This document shows positions 49,186 to 58,171 of a stretch of 64,000 nucleotides of DNA, in pieces. The stretch's first letter is position 1. The number at the start of each line of letters is the position of its first letter. The position numbers and the translations under genes are program-made. Origin of the DNA: Candidatus Pelagibacterales bacterium (GTDB lineage: Bacteria; Pseudomonadota; Alphaproteobacteria; Pelagibacterales; AG-422-B15); the NCBI GenBank assembly GCA_028412835.1, contig JAONQW010000002.1:1-64000 (forward strand). The letters are read 5' to 3'. Below the pieces are notes generated by a model. That model saw nothing but the letters and a program-made list of their open reading frames with translations. It was not told the DNA's origin and ran no database searches.

Positions 49186-50342
49186 CTGAAATATTTTTTA
49201 ATAATTTCTTCGTAAATTTTAGACAAGTTTTCAATATCTTTTACTGCTACATGCTCATCCACCTGATGTGCTGAAGAGCCAACCAAACCAAATTCTGCAA
49301 CTTCACAATAGTCTTTAAAAAATCTTGCATCACTTGTACCACCAGTTGTGCTGAACTCAGAGTTCAAACCAGTAACATCATCAACAGCTTCCTTAATTTG
49401 TTTGGTGAAATTACTTTCTTTAGTCAAGAATGGCTGTGCTGAATTTCTAAATTCAATATCAGATGTATATTCAGTTCCAACTAGTTCTTGTTCGGTCATT
49501 TCTTTCAATAATTTAATAAGACCATCTTCAGTCTGCAAAATATTATAGCGAATATTAATCTGTGCAGTTGCTGATTGAGGCACAACATTATCAGCTGTAT
49601 TGTCAGCATCAATTTTTACAATTTCAATATTTGATGGAGGAAAGTCATCGGTACCTTCATCTAATTTAAGATCTACAATTTTGCCTAAAACTTTTGTCAG
49701 TGCGTCAATAGGATTTAACGTCCACTGTGGATACGCAACGTGACCTTGAATTCCAGTAATAGAAATATTAGTTGTTAAACTACCACGTCGGCCAATTTTT
49801 ATCATATCACCTAATTGAGTGGGACAGGTTGGTTCACCAACAATACATGAGTCAATTTTCTCACCATTTTTGGTAAGGGCCTCTAAAACTTTTTGTGTTC
49901 CATTAATTGCGGGTCCTTCTTCATCATTAGTAATCAACAAGCTTAAGGTGCCTTTAAAATCTCCTGCATTAATAAAATTATTAGCAGCTGCAGTAAATGC
50001 TGCAATTGCAGATTTCATATCTGCTGTACCGCGCCCATACAAATTGCCATCTTTAATTACCGCATCAAACGGATCATTAGTCCATGAAGCACTGTTACCT
50101 ACTGGTACTACATCGGTGTGACCGCCAAAGCATAAATGAGGTGAGCCCTCACCATAACTAGCAAATAAATTGTCAACTGACTCAGTGCCAGTTTCTGTAA
50201 AGGGCATTCGAGTACATCTAAAACCAATTTTTTCTAAGTGATCTTGTAGTACTTGAAGTACGCCCGCATCTGTTGGTGTTACACTAGGACAAGATATTAG
50301 TGATTGGGTAAGTTCTACTGGATCAATTATTGATGCAGACAT
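49182..50342 (-). CDS. dapE: Succinyl-diaminopimelate desuccinylase
   Basis: This 386-residue di-zinc aminoacylase releases LL-diaminopimelate in the succinylase branch of lysine and peptidoglycan precursor synthesis. It has the metal-site motifs CFGGHTDVVPVG, GRGTADMKSAIAAF and TNDEEGPAINGT, the VGEPT stretch and the final SSAHQVDE. A normal-length enzyme. It lies 4 bases downstream of dapD on the same strand, so these two are one operon. Confidence 0.97.
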   Translation of the reverse strand: MSASIIDPVELTQSLISCPSVTPTDAGVLQVLQDHLEKIGFRCTRMPFTETGTESVDNLFASYGEGSPHLCFGGHTDVVPVGNSASWTNDPFDAVIKDGNLYGRGTADMKSAIAAFTAAANNFINAGDFKGTLSLLITNDEEGPAINGTQKVLEALTKNGEKIDSCIVGEPTCPTQLGDMIKIGRRGSLTTNISITGIQGHVAYPQWTLNPIDALTKVLGKIVDLKLDEGTDDFPPSNIEIVKIDADNTADNVVPQSATAQINIRYNILQTEDGLIKLLKEMTEQELVGTEYTSDIEFRNSAQPFLTKESNFTKQIKEAVDDVTGLNSEFSTTGGTSDARFFKDYCEVAEFGLVGSSAHQVDEHVAVKDIENLSKIYEEIIKKYFS

Positions 50343-50346
50343 TTTT

Positions 50347-51168
50347 TTATTCCCTCAATAGATCATTAATAGAAGTTTTTGATCGTGTTTGTGCATCAAC
50401 TGTTTTAACAATTACAGCACAATATAAGCCTGGTTTAGATGGATCTTTATTTGGCAGGTTACCAGGAACGATTACTGAGTACGCAGGAACTTCGCCATAA
50501 GTTATTTCACCTGTTTCTCGGTTTATAATTTTTGTAGAGGCGCCAAGATATACACCCATTGAAATCACAGATCCTTCTCGTACAATAACACCCTCAGCAA
50601 CTTCTGATCTTGCACCCACAAAACAATTATCTTCAATGATAACTGGATTGGCTTGCAATGGTTCTAATACTCCACCAATTCCAACCCCACCAGATAGGTG
50701 ACAGTTTTTTCCAATTTGTGCACACGAGCCAACAGTAGTCCAAGTATCTACCATGGTTCCATCATCAACATAAGCACCAATATTTACAAATGAAGGCATC
50801 AAAACAACATTTTTTCCAATGAATGAACCTTTCCGCACGACACCATTAGGTACATGACGATAACCAGCAGTCTTCCAATCTTCTTCATTCCAATCAGTTG
50901 TCTTACCTTCGACCTTGTCATACCAAGTAGTGTATGGGCCTTTTATAAGCTTATTTGAATTTAATCGAAACGATAATAGAACTGCTTTTTTAATCCATTG
51001 ATTTACAATCCATTCATCACCTTGTTTTTCTGCAACTCGAATAGACCCATTGTCTACTAACTCAATCGTAGCATTTACGTGCTTAATTAACTCAGCATCA
51101 GTCACATCTAAATTGGCAAGATTGTCCCATGCAGTCTCTATAAAGTTTTTAGTTTCAGTAATATCCAT
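50347..51168 (-). CDS. dapD: Tetrahydrodipicolinate N-succinyltransferase
   Basis: This 273-residue left-handed beta-helix acyltransferase adds succinyl to tetrahydrodipicolinate, the step before dapC/dapE. After a helical N-terminus, the hexapeptide repeats run from about residue 105 to 240 ([39 protein letters not shown]). [12 protein letters not shown] and [16 protein letters not shown] are typical. It is followed by dapE and preceded by argB on the same strand. Confidence 0.97.
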   Translation of the reverse strand: MDITETKNFIETAWDNLANLDVTDAELIKHVNATIELVDNGSIRVAEKQGDEWIVNQWIKKAVLLSFRLNSNKLIKGPYTTWYDKVEGKTTDWNEEDWKTAGYRHVPNGVVRKGSFIGKNVVLMPSFVNIGAYVDDGTMVDTWTTVGSCAQIGKNCHLSGGVGIGGVLEPLQANPVIIEDNCFVGARSEVAEGVIVREGSVISMGVYLGASTKIINRETGEITYGEVPAYSVIVPGNLPNKDPSKPGLYCAVIVKTVDAQTRSKTSINDLLRE

Positions 51169-51182
51169 TTTAACAGTCCTTA

Positions 51183-52073
51183 TTATTTTGAAATTAATGT
51201 TCCAGCACCTTTTTTAGTAAATAACTCCAATACAGTTGCGTTTGGATTACGACCATCAATAATCACAACACCCTTAACGCCTTTTTTAATAATGTTGAAG
51301 CATGTTTTTATTTTTGGCAGCATTCCACCTTTAATTGTACCATTTTTTATAAAATTTGCGGCTTTTTTTTCATTTAGCTCAGTTATTAATTTCTTTTTGT
51401 TATCTAAAACACCAACCACATCAGTTAATAGAATAAGTCTTTCCGCTTTTAGTTTTTCAGCAACATAACCTGCGGCTGTGTCAGCATTAATATTATAAGT
51501 ATTGCCAGCTTTATCAAAACCCAAAGGAGAGATTACTGGAACTATTTTTTTGTTTAATAGTTCTAAAATATATTTTTTATCTAAGTTTGTTGGAATACCA
51601 ACAAAACCAATTTTCCCATTTAATATTTTCTTAGCACCGATAATCTTTTTTGTAATTCCATTAATAGATTTTGCAGCACCACCACATTGATTTATATTAT
51701 TGACTATCATAGGGTTGAGTTCGCGACCAATTATTCTTTTTACAATCGTAAGAATACGTTTTGTTGTTACACGTAAGCCTTGATATTCCTGATCCTTAAT
51801 TTTTTGTTTTAACATCTCTTTTTCAATTTGCGGTCCACCACCATGGACGATGACTACCTTAAGACCCATCTGATTAAACAATGAAATATTCTTTGCAAAA
51901 GATTTTACAATTTTTTGATTACTTAGAGCAAAGCCACCATATTTTATAACAATAATTTTACCCTGATAAAAATTTGCAAATTCTATAGCTTGTTTATGAT
52001 GTTGTTTTCCTTGGGGCCATAAACGGTTAAGAACTTTTGCTCTTTGTTGAGCAATATCTACTTCATTACTCAT
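51183..52073 (-). CDS. argB: Acetylglutamate kinase
   Basis: This 296-residue amino-acid kinase phosphorylates N-acetylglutamate in arginine synthesis. It has [12 protein letters not shown] at the phosphate loop, [40 protein letters not shown] and [10 protein letters not shown]. The N-terminal 20 residues are typical of the alphaproteobacterial form. Cytoplasmic. In this class argB is usually separated from yidC by engB, which is missing here; yidC is just 5 bases upstream of argB. Confidence 0.96.
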   Translation of the reverse strand: MSNEVDIAQQRAKVLNRLWPQGKQHHKQAIEFANFYQGKIIVIKYGGFALSNQKIVKSFAKNISLFNQMGLKVVIVHGGGPQIEKEMLKQKIKDQEYQGLRVTTKRILTIVKRIIGRELNPMIVNNINQCGGAAKSINGITKKIIGAKKILNGKIGFVGIPTNLDKKYILELLNKKIVPVISPLGFDKAGNTYNINADTAAGYVAEKLKAERLILLTDVVGVLDNKKKLITELNEKKAANFIKNGTIKGGMLPKIKTCFNIIKKGVKGVVIIDGRNPNATVLELFTKKGAGTLISK

Positions 52074-52078
52074 GATGA

Positions 52079-53788
52079 TTAATTAGTTTTTATGTTAGTG
52101 CGACGAACAATTACCCACTGTTGAATAATTGATAACAAATTATTAGTTGTCCAATAAATTACTAAGCCCGCAGCAAATTGAGATAGAAGTATTGTAATAA
52201 AGAATGGGAAGAACATAAATATTCTTGCTTGAATTGGATCTGGTGGTGCCGGATTAAGCTTTTGTTGAATCCACATTGTTAAACCCATTAAGATTGGCCA
52301 TACGCCAATTATCATAAAAGATGGTGGATCCCATGGAATTAAGCCAAATAAGTTAAATATTGTCGTAGGATCTTTTGCCGATAGATCTTGAATCCAGCCA
52401 AAGAATGGTGCATGACGCATTTCTAACGATACAAATAGCATTTTATATATAGCAAAGAAAAATGGAATTTGAATTAGAATTGGTAGACAGCCAGAAACAG
52501 GATTTACCTTTTCTTTTTTATATAAAGCCATCAGTGCTTGCTGCTGCTGTTGCCGATCGTCTTTATGCAATTCTTTTAGTCTTGTCATTTCAGGCTGTAA
52601 TTTTTTCATCTTAGCCATAGATGTAAAGGACCAGTTCGCTAGTGGGAAAAATAGTATACGGGTCATTGCCGTTAAAATAATAATCGCAACACCAAAATTT
52701 CCAGTAAGTTCAAATAAATAATAAATTATATAAAATAGAGGTTTGGTTAAAAAGTAAAACCAACCCCAATCAATGGAAAGATCAAAGTTATAAAATCCAT
52801 ATTCTTCTTGATAAGCATCGATAACTTCAGCTTCTTTTGCACCAATAAAAATATTACTTGAAGTTTCATATGAACTTCCAGCATTTATTATTGATGAGTC
52901 TTGGCTGCGGAAGTAAGCAGTATAATTATTATCGTAGCTAAAAATTCCTTTAAAAGATTCACCTTGCTCGGGTATTAATGCTGTTAACCAATATTTGTCT
53001 GTGAATCCTAGCCAGCCATTATTACTATCAAAATTATAAACTTTATCTTCAGCTAAATCATCATAATCTATTTGTTCTAATTTTTCATCAAGAACACCAA
53101 TAAGTCCTTCATGTAAAATAAACATACCAGATAATGCTGGTGCACTTTCACGTGTAATTTTTGCAGCATTATTTACAATTATACTATTAGTACCGTTATT
53201 AATTATCTTTTGAGTTATCTCAAAAAGATATTCATCATCTAGAGAAATAGTGGACTGAAATATTTGGCCAGTATCATTTTTCCATTCAAAAGTTAGGGAG
53301 TTGTTTAAGTCTAATACATTGTTATTACCAGTGAGGGTCCACAGTGTATTTCTATTTGGAATATCAAAGTCACTATTCTTAGCTTGTATCCAACCAAAAG
53401 AGACTTCATGACCATTGCCAGTTTTTAGGGGGCTTAGAAATCTAATATTATCAGAGCTTTCATCTAAAGTTTCTTGATATGATTTTAGAGTTATATCATC
53501 AATAATTAGACCATTAAGTCTTATAGATCCTGAAATTCCTGGAGTATTAATTTCAATTCTTGGTGAGTCAGAGATGCTGTCATCAACAGACAACATTTCG
53601 GGCTCTTCAACAATTTGCAAGGTCTCGTCCAAAGAACCAAGTCCTAAATCTGCAGTTGGATTTACTTCTTCAGATTGTTGATTATTAATAGTTTGTTCAG
53701 GAGCAATTGGTGGCTGAAAGAAAACGCTCCACAATAGCAGAATTCCTATTGAAAGTGCGGTTGCTAATATAACATTCCTTGTATCCAT
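52079..53788 (-). CDS. yidC: Membrane protein insertase YidC
   Basis: This 569-residue inner-membrane insertase has an N-terminal helix, a large periplasmic domain (about residues 65-340) and five C-terminal helices. LTAMTRILFFPLANWSFTSM, MTRLKELHKDD with a cytoplasmic hairpin, NPVSGCLPILIQIPFFFAIYKML and NNLLSIIQQWVI are family marks. The hydrophilic-groove Arg is in MTRILFFPL. It follows yidD by 5 bases in the conserved rpmH-rnpA-yidD-yidC order. Confidence 0.98.
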   Translation of the reverse strand: MDTRNVILATALSIGILLLWSVFFQPPIAPEQTINNQQSEEVNPTADLGLGSLDETLQIVEEPEMLSVDDSISDSPRIEINTPGISGSIRLNGLIIDDITLKSYQETLDESSDNIRFLSPLKTGNGHEVSFGWIQAKNSDFDIPNRNTLWTLTGNNNVLDLNNSLTFEWKNDTGQIFQSTISLDDEYLFEITQKIINNGTNSIIVNNAAKITRESAPALSGMFILHEGLIGVLDEKLEQIDYDDLAEDKVYNFDSNNGWLGFTDKYWLTALIPEQGESFKGIFSYDNNYTAYFRSQDSSIINAGSSYETSSNIFIGAKEAEVIDAYQEEYGFYNFDLSIDWGWFYFLTKPLFYIIYYLFELTGNFGVAIIILTAMTRILFFPLANWSFTSMAKMKKLQPEMTRLKELHKDDRQQQQQALMALYKKEKVNPVSGCLPILIQIPFFFAIYKMLFVSLEMRHAPFFGWIQDLSAKDPTTIFNLFGLIPWDPPSFMIIGVWPILMGLTMWIQQKLNPAPPDPIQARIFMFFPFFITILLSQFAAGLVIYWTTNNLLSIIQQWVIVRRTNIKTN

Positions 53789-53793
53789 AATTA

Positions 53794-54030
53794 TTATTTC
53801 TTTGGTACGGGATCGTAGCCTTCGGATCCACCTAAAAGTTTAATGGGGTGACACTTAGCAATGCGGGTTGCACCTAAATAAGTACCTTTAAAGACGCCAT
53901 GAGTTTGTATTGCTTCTTTCGCATAGTTTGAACAAGTAGGGTCAAAACGACACGAAGATGGAAAATAAGGTGATACCAATCTTTGATAACCAACAATAAT
54001 CAGAACTAATATGTATTTAAATATATTCAT
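53794..54030 (-). CDS. yidD: Membrane protein insertion efficiency factor YidD
   Basis: This 78-residue membrane-associated protein supports YidC-dependent insertion. The conserved pattern YQRLVSPYFPSSCRFDPTCS followed by YAKEAI, and the end TRIAKCHPIKLLGGSEGYDPVP, with three cysteines, is complete. It overlaps rnpA by 4 bases and precedes yidC by 5 bases. Confidence 0.98.
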   Translation of the reverse strand: MNIFKYILVLIIVGYQRLVSPYFPSSCRFDPTCSNYAKEAIQTHGVFKGTYLGATRIAKCHPIKLLGGSEGYDPVPKK

Positions 54031-54362
54031 TTGTGTATCTTTATTAATGCGTTTTTAAATTCTTTTTTTAGTTCTTCAAAATCTTCAGTGATAATCTTCT
54101 TTTTTCCTATTAAAACGTAATTCCAATTATTCTTACCATGTTCATGAATTACACTTGCAACAATTTCTCTTAATCTTCTTTTTATTCTATTTCTATTAAC
54201 AGCGTTACCATTTTGTTTTGTTACCGTATATCCAACTTTAATTATATTTTCATTACTTACCTTTAGTGCCTGTAATAGAAATGAGCCACTTCTAAAAAAT
54301 TTACCATTTTTTGCAGCTTGAAAGTCTTTTGATATTTTAAGTGTTTGAAGAGTAGCCATCAA
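54027..54362 (-). CDS. rnpA: Ribonuclease P protein component
   Basis: This 111-residue basic protein helps RNase P RNA to process tRNA 5' ends. The RNR motif region NRNRIKRRLREIV and the N-terminal SKDFQAAKNGKFFRSGSF fit the family. It lies between rpmH and yidD. Frame start at 54362; an ATG one codon further in (MATLQTLK) could also be used. Confidence 0.96.
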   Translation of the reverse strand: MMATLQTLKISKDFQAAKNGKFFRSGSFLLQALKVSNENIIKVGYTVTKQNGNAVNRNRIKRRLREIVASVIHEHGKNNWNYVLIGKKKIITEDFEELKKEFKNALIKIHK

Positions 54363-54375
54363 GCTTCATATAGTA

Positions 54376-54510
54376 TTAAGCGGAAAGTTCTTTTCTGCCT
54401 TTGGCACGACGACGCGCAAGTATAATTCTACCACTTTTAGTTCCAGATCTTGCTCTAAACCCATGCCTATGTTTTTTTACTATATTTGATGGTTGAAATG
54501 TTCTTTTCAT
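54376..54510 (-). CDS. rpmH: Ribosomal protein L34
   Basis: This 44-residue basic protein reads [20 protein letters not shown] then [24 protein letters not shown], a typical L34. It lies 13 bases before rnpA on the same strand. It is the first gene of the rpmH-rnpA-yidD-yidC-argB-dapD-dapE run. Confidence 0.98.
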   Translation of the reverse strand: MKRTFQPSNIVKKHRHGFRARSGTKSGRIILARRRAKGRKELSA

Positions 54511-54536
54511 TTTGATTTATATTTTTTACTTGTGGA

Positions 54537-55289
54537 ATGCGTTATAAATTGCAAATTATAGATAGTCAAATAGTATTAAAAGTCACAAAAATTATGCCAA
54601 AGAAAAAAACAATTTATTGGATTATATTCACTATTATCGCAGTTTTTGGTGTTTATTTACTTGGAAGCAATAATCCAATTTCGATGGAGTTTATAGTTAC
54701 CCAGAATGGCTTTTTAAAGGAATTTATCGCAGAAAAGCCTATTTCTGCAATTTTGATTACTACTTCTATTTTAACGCTAACTATCGCGTTAATGGGCTTT
54801 GCGTCTCCAGTATGTATCTTAGCAGGATTCTATTTTGGATTTTATACAGGCATAGCTATTGCAGTTATTGGAGAAACTATTGGAGCAATGATTGTTTTTC
54901 TTTATGGAAGATATCTATTCAAAAGCTTCTTCCTACGTAAGTTAGGAAATCGATTTAATAAGATTAAAGATGGCTTCAATTCTAACGCAATAAGCTATTT
55001 ATTATTTATAAGGATTATAGGAGGCACTCCTTTTGGTGTTCAAAATTTATTACCAGCAATTTTTGATATGCGAATGAGAGATTATTTCATAGCTACAATT
55101 TTTGGAGTTATACCATGGGCTTATATTTTAGTAAGTGTTGGAAGTGGTATTAATGATATTGTTGAAGCTAAGGAATTTGACAGTTCAATGTTGCTAGACC
55201 CAAGTTATTTAATGCCTATATTTGTAGTTGCAACAATAGTCTTAATACCTGTTATATATAAATTAATTAAAAAAAGATTTCTTAGTTAA
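54537..55289 (+). CDS. TVP38/TMEM64 (VTT) family membrane protein
   Basis: This membrane protein of 231-250 residues has about six helices and the VTT/DedA-like domain. Marks are ASPVCILAGFYFGFYTGI, GETIGAMIVFLYGRYLF, LLFIRIIGGTPFGVQNLLP and RDYFIATIFGVIPWAYILVSVG. These proteins are thought to move or scramble lipids. ATG 54594 would give a shorter start (MPKKKTIYW) and fits the family well; ATG 54537 is the first possible. It is divergent from rpmH. Confidence 0.88.
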   Translation: MRYKLQIIDSQIVLKVTKIMPKKKTIYWIIFTIIAVFGVYLLGSNNPISMEFIVTQNGFLKEFIAEKPISAILITTSILTLTIALMGFASPVCILAGFYFGFYTGIAIAVIGETIGAMIVFLYGRYLFKSFFLRKLGNRFNKIKDGFNSNAISYLLFIRIIGGTPFGVQNLLPAIFDMRMRDYFIATIFGVIPWAYILVSVGSGINDIVEAKEFDSSMLLDPSYLMPIFVVATIVLIPVIYKLIKKRFLS

Positions 55290-55320
55290 GCGCGATCAAG
55301 TAAGTTAGACAATTCTATGT

Positions 55321-55397
55321 GCGCCGGTGGCTCAGCTGGATAGAGCACCAGACTACGAATCTGGGGGTCAGGAGTTCGAATCTCTTCCGGCGCACCA
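55321..55397 (+). tRNA. tRNA-Arg (anticodon ACG)
   Basis: The acceptor arms GCGCCGG and CCGGCGC pair fully, with A as discriminator and an encoded CCA. The D arm GCTCAGCTGGATAGAGC and T-loop GTTCGAATC are normal. The anticodon loop CTACGAA gives ACG, which becomes ICG after editing and reads CGU/CGC/CGA. Confidence 0.98.
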
Positions 55398-55425
55398 CTA
55401 ATGAATAAATTGATAAAAAATTTTT

Positions 55426-56286
55426 ATGACACTAACTAATCATCAAAAAGGAATCTTATTAGCTTTTATTGGAGTTATGCTTTTAACTCCTGATAGTTTA
55501 TTAATCCGACTGATAACTGTAGATACTTGGAGTCTTTTATTTTATAGAAGTTTAATTCCTGGCTTATTTTTACTGCTATGCTTAATAATTTATGCAAGAA
55601 AAAATTTTTTAAAGTTTTTTTTTAACGCAGGTAAGTATGGTTTATTAAATTCAGTTTTTATTACTGCTAGTAATATCTTTTTTATTCTTGCTTTACAAAA
55701 TACTAATGTTGCTAATGCTTTAGTAATGGTAAGTTTAGTACCATTAATCGCAGCAATTATTTCATTTATTTTTCTAAAAGAAAAATTAGATATAATTACT
55801 AACACTGCAATTTTCCTTTGCTTAATTGCAGTTATTTTTATCTTCTATGATTCAATTGGTTCAGGCAGAATATTAGGTGACATTTTTGGAGTCTTAACGG
55901 CAGTTGCAGTTGCTGGAAGCCTAGTTATTATACGGTCTGCACCTACTAAAAATTTTATACCTTCTTATGTAATGGGCAAACTGTGCACTGCTTTATTTGC
56001 GTCTCTACTTGTATCAAGTTTTGTCATTGGATCTCTAGACTTGTCATATATATTTTTAATGATCTTTACTGTTGGTTTTTCATTTATTTTTATAACATTT
56101 GCTCCAAGATTCATTTCTGCATCAGAAGTTGGCTTATTTTTTTTATTAGAAACAGCACTTGGACCAATTTGGGTCTGGTGGTTTATAAGTGAGGTCCCTA
56201 GCTTTAATACTATTGTAGGTGCAATATTTATCGTATTTATTATTTTTCTTCACTCTATCTATATGTTAAAAAAGACAGATGAATAA
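55426..56286 (+). CDS. EamA/DMT-family transporter
   Basis: This 286-residue protein has ten membrane helices in two EamA repeats. The N-terminal GVMLLTPDSLLIRLI and the IALQNTNVANALVMVSLVPLI-type end of the first repeat (NTNVANALVMVSLVPLI) are typical of drug/metabolite carriers. The substrate is unknown. Its stop codon overlaps the start of the M48 protease gene by 8 bases. Confidence 0.88.
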   Translation: MTLTNHQKGILLAFIGVMLLTPDSLLIRLITVDTWSLLFYRSLIPGLFLLLCLIIYARKNFLKFFFNAGKYGLLNSVFITASNIFFILALQNTNVANALVMVSLVPLIAAIISFIFLKEKLDIITNTAIFLCLIAVIFIFYDSIGSGRILGDIFGVLTAVAVAGSLVIIRSAPTKNFIPSYVMGKLCTALFASLLVSSFVIGSLDLSYIFLMIFTVGFSFIFITFAPRFISASEVGLFFLLETALGPIWVWWFISEVPSFNTIVGAIFIVFIIFLHSIYMLKKTDE

Positions 56287-57352
56287 CACACCAGCAGTAA
56301 AAATTTTATTGATTGTATTCTTACTTTTTATTGGCTGTGCCCAACCACAAGGAACTTTACCTCAATACAATCAGCAACTTTCTATCGAAGAGCAAAAAAT
56401 TCAAAATCAATTATTTGCAGATAGTTGGCTTAAAACTTATATAGATGTTTCTGAAAATGGTTTAAATATTTTATTTAATGCAGTTGATTTATGTAGAGAC
56501 GAAGATCAAATTTATGGAATTGGAGTTGATATTGCAACTCGATATGATGGACCTGAGTCCATTCGAGCTGAGCTAACTAAGTCATTATTCCTATCTGATG
56601 AAATTACAGTTGTTGCTACTGGAATCAATACTCCAGCACGTATCGCAGGATTTAAAAAAGGAGATAAGATTATTAAGATCAATAATATGTCTGCACCATA
56701 TGGAATTGATGCTAACTCAGAATTTTATAAAATTATTAGAGAAGCCGAAAATAAAATACATAAATTTGTAATTAATAGAGACGGGCAAGATTTAATAATC
56801 GAAGTTGGATCAAAGAAACGTTGTAGATTTGGCTTTTTTGTTGATTTAGATAATAGTACTTTTAATGCTTTTGCTGACGGAAATTACATAGCTTTATCAT
56901 TGCGAATGGCCAAATGGTTAGCACAAGATGAAATTGGAATAGCTTTAGTGTTTGCACATGAGCTAGCACATAATGCAAATCGCCATATAGATGATAAAAA
57001 AACTAATATGCAAGCTGGTGCTGGGGTTGGTTTACTTTTAGATATTTTTGCAAGATCTCAAGGTGTTCAAACTGACTTTATGAATATGGGTGCCAACATG
57101 GGGGCTATGTCTTATTCAATTGATTATGAGAATGAAGCTGACTACTTAAGTATTTATGCCTTAGCATTATCAGGCTACGATATTAATGATGCGGCAAATT
57201 TTTGGAGAAGATTTGCTGTTGAAGTACCAAGCTCAATTTATTCAAAAGGGGGGTCCCATCCCTCAACCAGCGAAAGATTTGTAAGAATTGAAAAAACTAT
57301 TAAAGAAGTTTATGCTAAGATTAATAATGGCGAAAAACTTTTACCAAACTAG
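56279..57352 (+). CDS. M48-family metalloprotease with PDZ-like domain, lipoprotein
   Basis: This 357-residue exported protein has a lipoprotein signal (lipobox FIGC, Cys near residue 20), a PDZ-like domain (about 110-180; TPARIAGFKKGDKIIKIN) and an M48 zinc peptidase domain (about 200-345). The HExxH motif is FAHELAHNANRH, and the third ligand is the Glu of YENEADYLSIYALALSGYD. It should degrade periplasmic or outer-membrane proteins, like BepA/LoiP. It overlaps the EamA gene. Confidence 0.9.
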   Translation: MNNTPAVKILLIVFLLFIGCAQPQGTLPQYNQQLSIEEQKIQNQLFADSWLKTYIDVSENGLNILFNAVDLCRDEDQIYGIGVDIATRYDGPESIRAELTKSLFLSDEITVVATGINTPARIAGFKKGDKIIKINNMSAPYGIDANSEFYKIIREAENKIHKFVINRDGQDLIIEVGSKKRCRFGFFVDLDNSTFNAFADGNYIALSLRMAKWLAQDEIGIALVFAHELAHNANRHIDDKKTNMQAGAGVGLLLDIFARSQGVQTDFMNMGANMGAMSYSIDYENEADYLSIYALALSGYDINDAANFWRRFAVEVPSSIYSKGGSHPSTSERFVRIEKTIKEVYAKINNGEKLLPN

Positions 57353-57364
57353 AAAGTACTACTT

Positions 57365-57451
57365 ATGAGTCTTCAAAATGGAGTTATAGTTGTAATTTTA
57401 CTTTTAATAGCCTTTGCGCTATGCCTTAGTTTTATAATAGGCTTATTTTAA
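57365..57451 (+). CDS. Very small single-helix membrane peptide (28 aa)
   Basis: This frame of 28 codons follows the M48 gene by 12 bases: MSLQNGVIVVILLLIAFALC with a further LSFIIGLF. It is almost one membrane helix and could be a real small protein. It ends one base before the end of the convergent gcrA. Without conservation data it is uncertain. Confidence 0.35.
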   Translation: MSLQNGVIVVILLLIAFALCLSFIIGLF

Positions 57452-57452
57452 A

Positions 57453-57908
57453 CTATCCAACCTTAAATCTTTTCCTTGTAGTTCTTTTTTGCCTCGCCTG
57501 ATTTAGAGGTTGATATGCAAGAGCATGGTGCTCGCTACAATAGACCATTCCATCACTTGAACTTCGTCCACAAAATTTAAAGTCTAAATCTTCTGGTTCA
57601 CCCAGTGGCCATCTGCATAGTCCATCTTTAATTTCTGCAAATGTTTTAGGGTTCATTGGCTCAGAAACTGAGGTGCTAAGCTCAATGATTTTGCTATTTC
57701 TATTGGTTGGCATTTTTCTTTTTCTAACAATAGACACTGAGGAAACTTTGCTTTTGGATTTCATTCTACCAGACAACCCAAGCCTATGGGCTTTGCCAAT
57801 CACAGCATTTCTAGTTATTCCACCTAGTTCTGTGGCAATATTGCTAGCTGTATAGCCTGCTTCCCATAATTTTTTTAATTCTTCTATTCTTTCGTGTGTC
57901 CAAGACAT
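57453..57908 (-). CDS. gcrA: GcrA-family cell-cycle regulator
   Basis: This 151-residue protein is the alphaproteobacterial GcrA. The N-terminal DNA-binding part is MSWTHERIEELKKLWEAGYT, then the GGITRNAVIGKAHRLGLSGR helix-turn-helix region. The C-terminal sigma-factor-interacting part has CRWPLGEP and FCGRSS...YCSEHHALAYQP. In Caulobacter GcrA binds sigma-70 and favours promoters with methylated GANTC. The middle linker is variable. Its presence supports the alphaproteobacterial assignment. Confidence 0.96.
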   Translation of the reverse strand: MSWTHERIEELKKLWEAGYTASNIATELGGITRNAVIGKAHRLGLSGRMKSKSKVSSVSIVRKRKMPTNRNSKIIELSTSVSEPMNPKTFAEIKDGLCRWPLGEPEDLDFKFCGRSSSDGMVYCSEHHALAYQPLNQARQKRTTRKRFKVG

Positions 57909-58171
57909 AAAATCGACCTTTATATTTAAAAATTGCTGTTTTTCTTAATTATTCAAAGATTTTAGCACTATATTTAGTCGTAATTCAATAACAAATAACA
58001 ACATGTTGATATCTTTTATAGCATTAATTTTCAGTATTAATTTTTCTATATATTTCAAAGGTCTAACAAAAGTAATGAAATTAAATTATTAATGACATTT
58101 ATTTTATTTGAACTAAACATAATTTTCCTACGAGGATGATATAAATATTTATAAATAAAAACTGTCTTTTT

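Noticed and set aside
58003-58092. A 29-codon frame in the gap before argD
   Set aside because: AT-driven composition, no ribosome binding site and no clear helix or motif; not supported as a gene.
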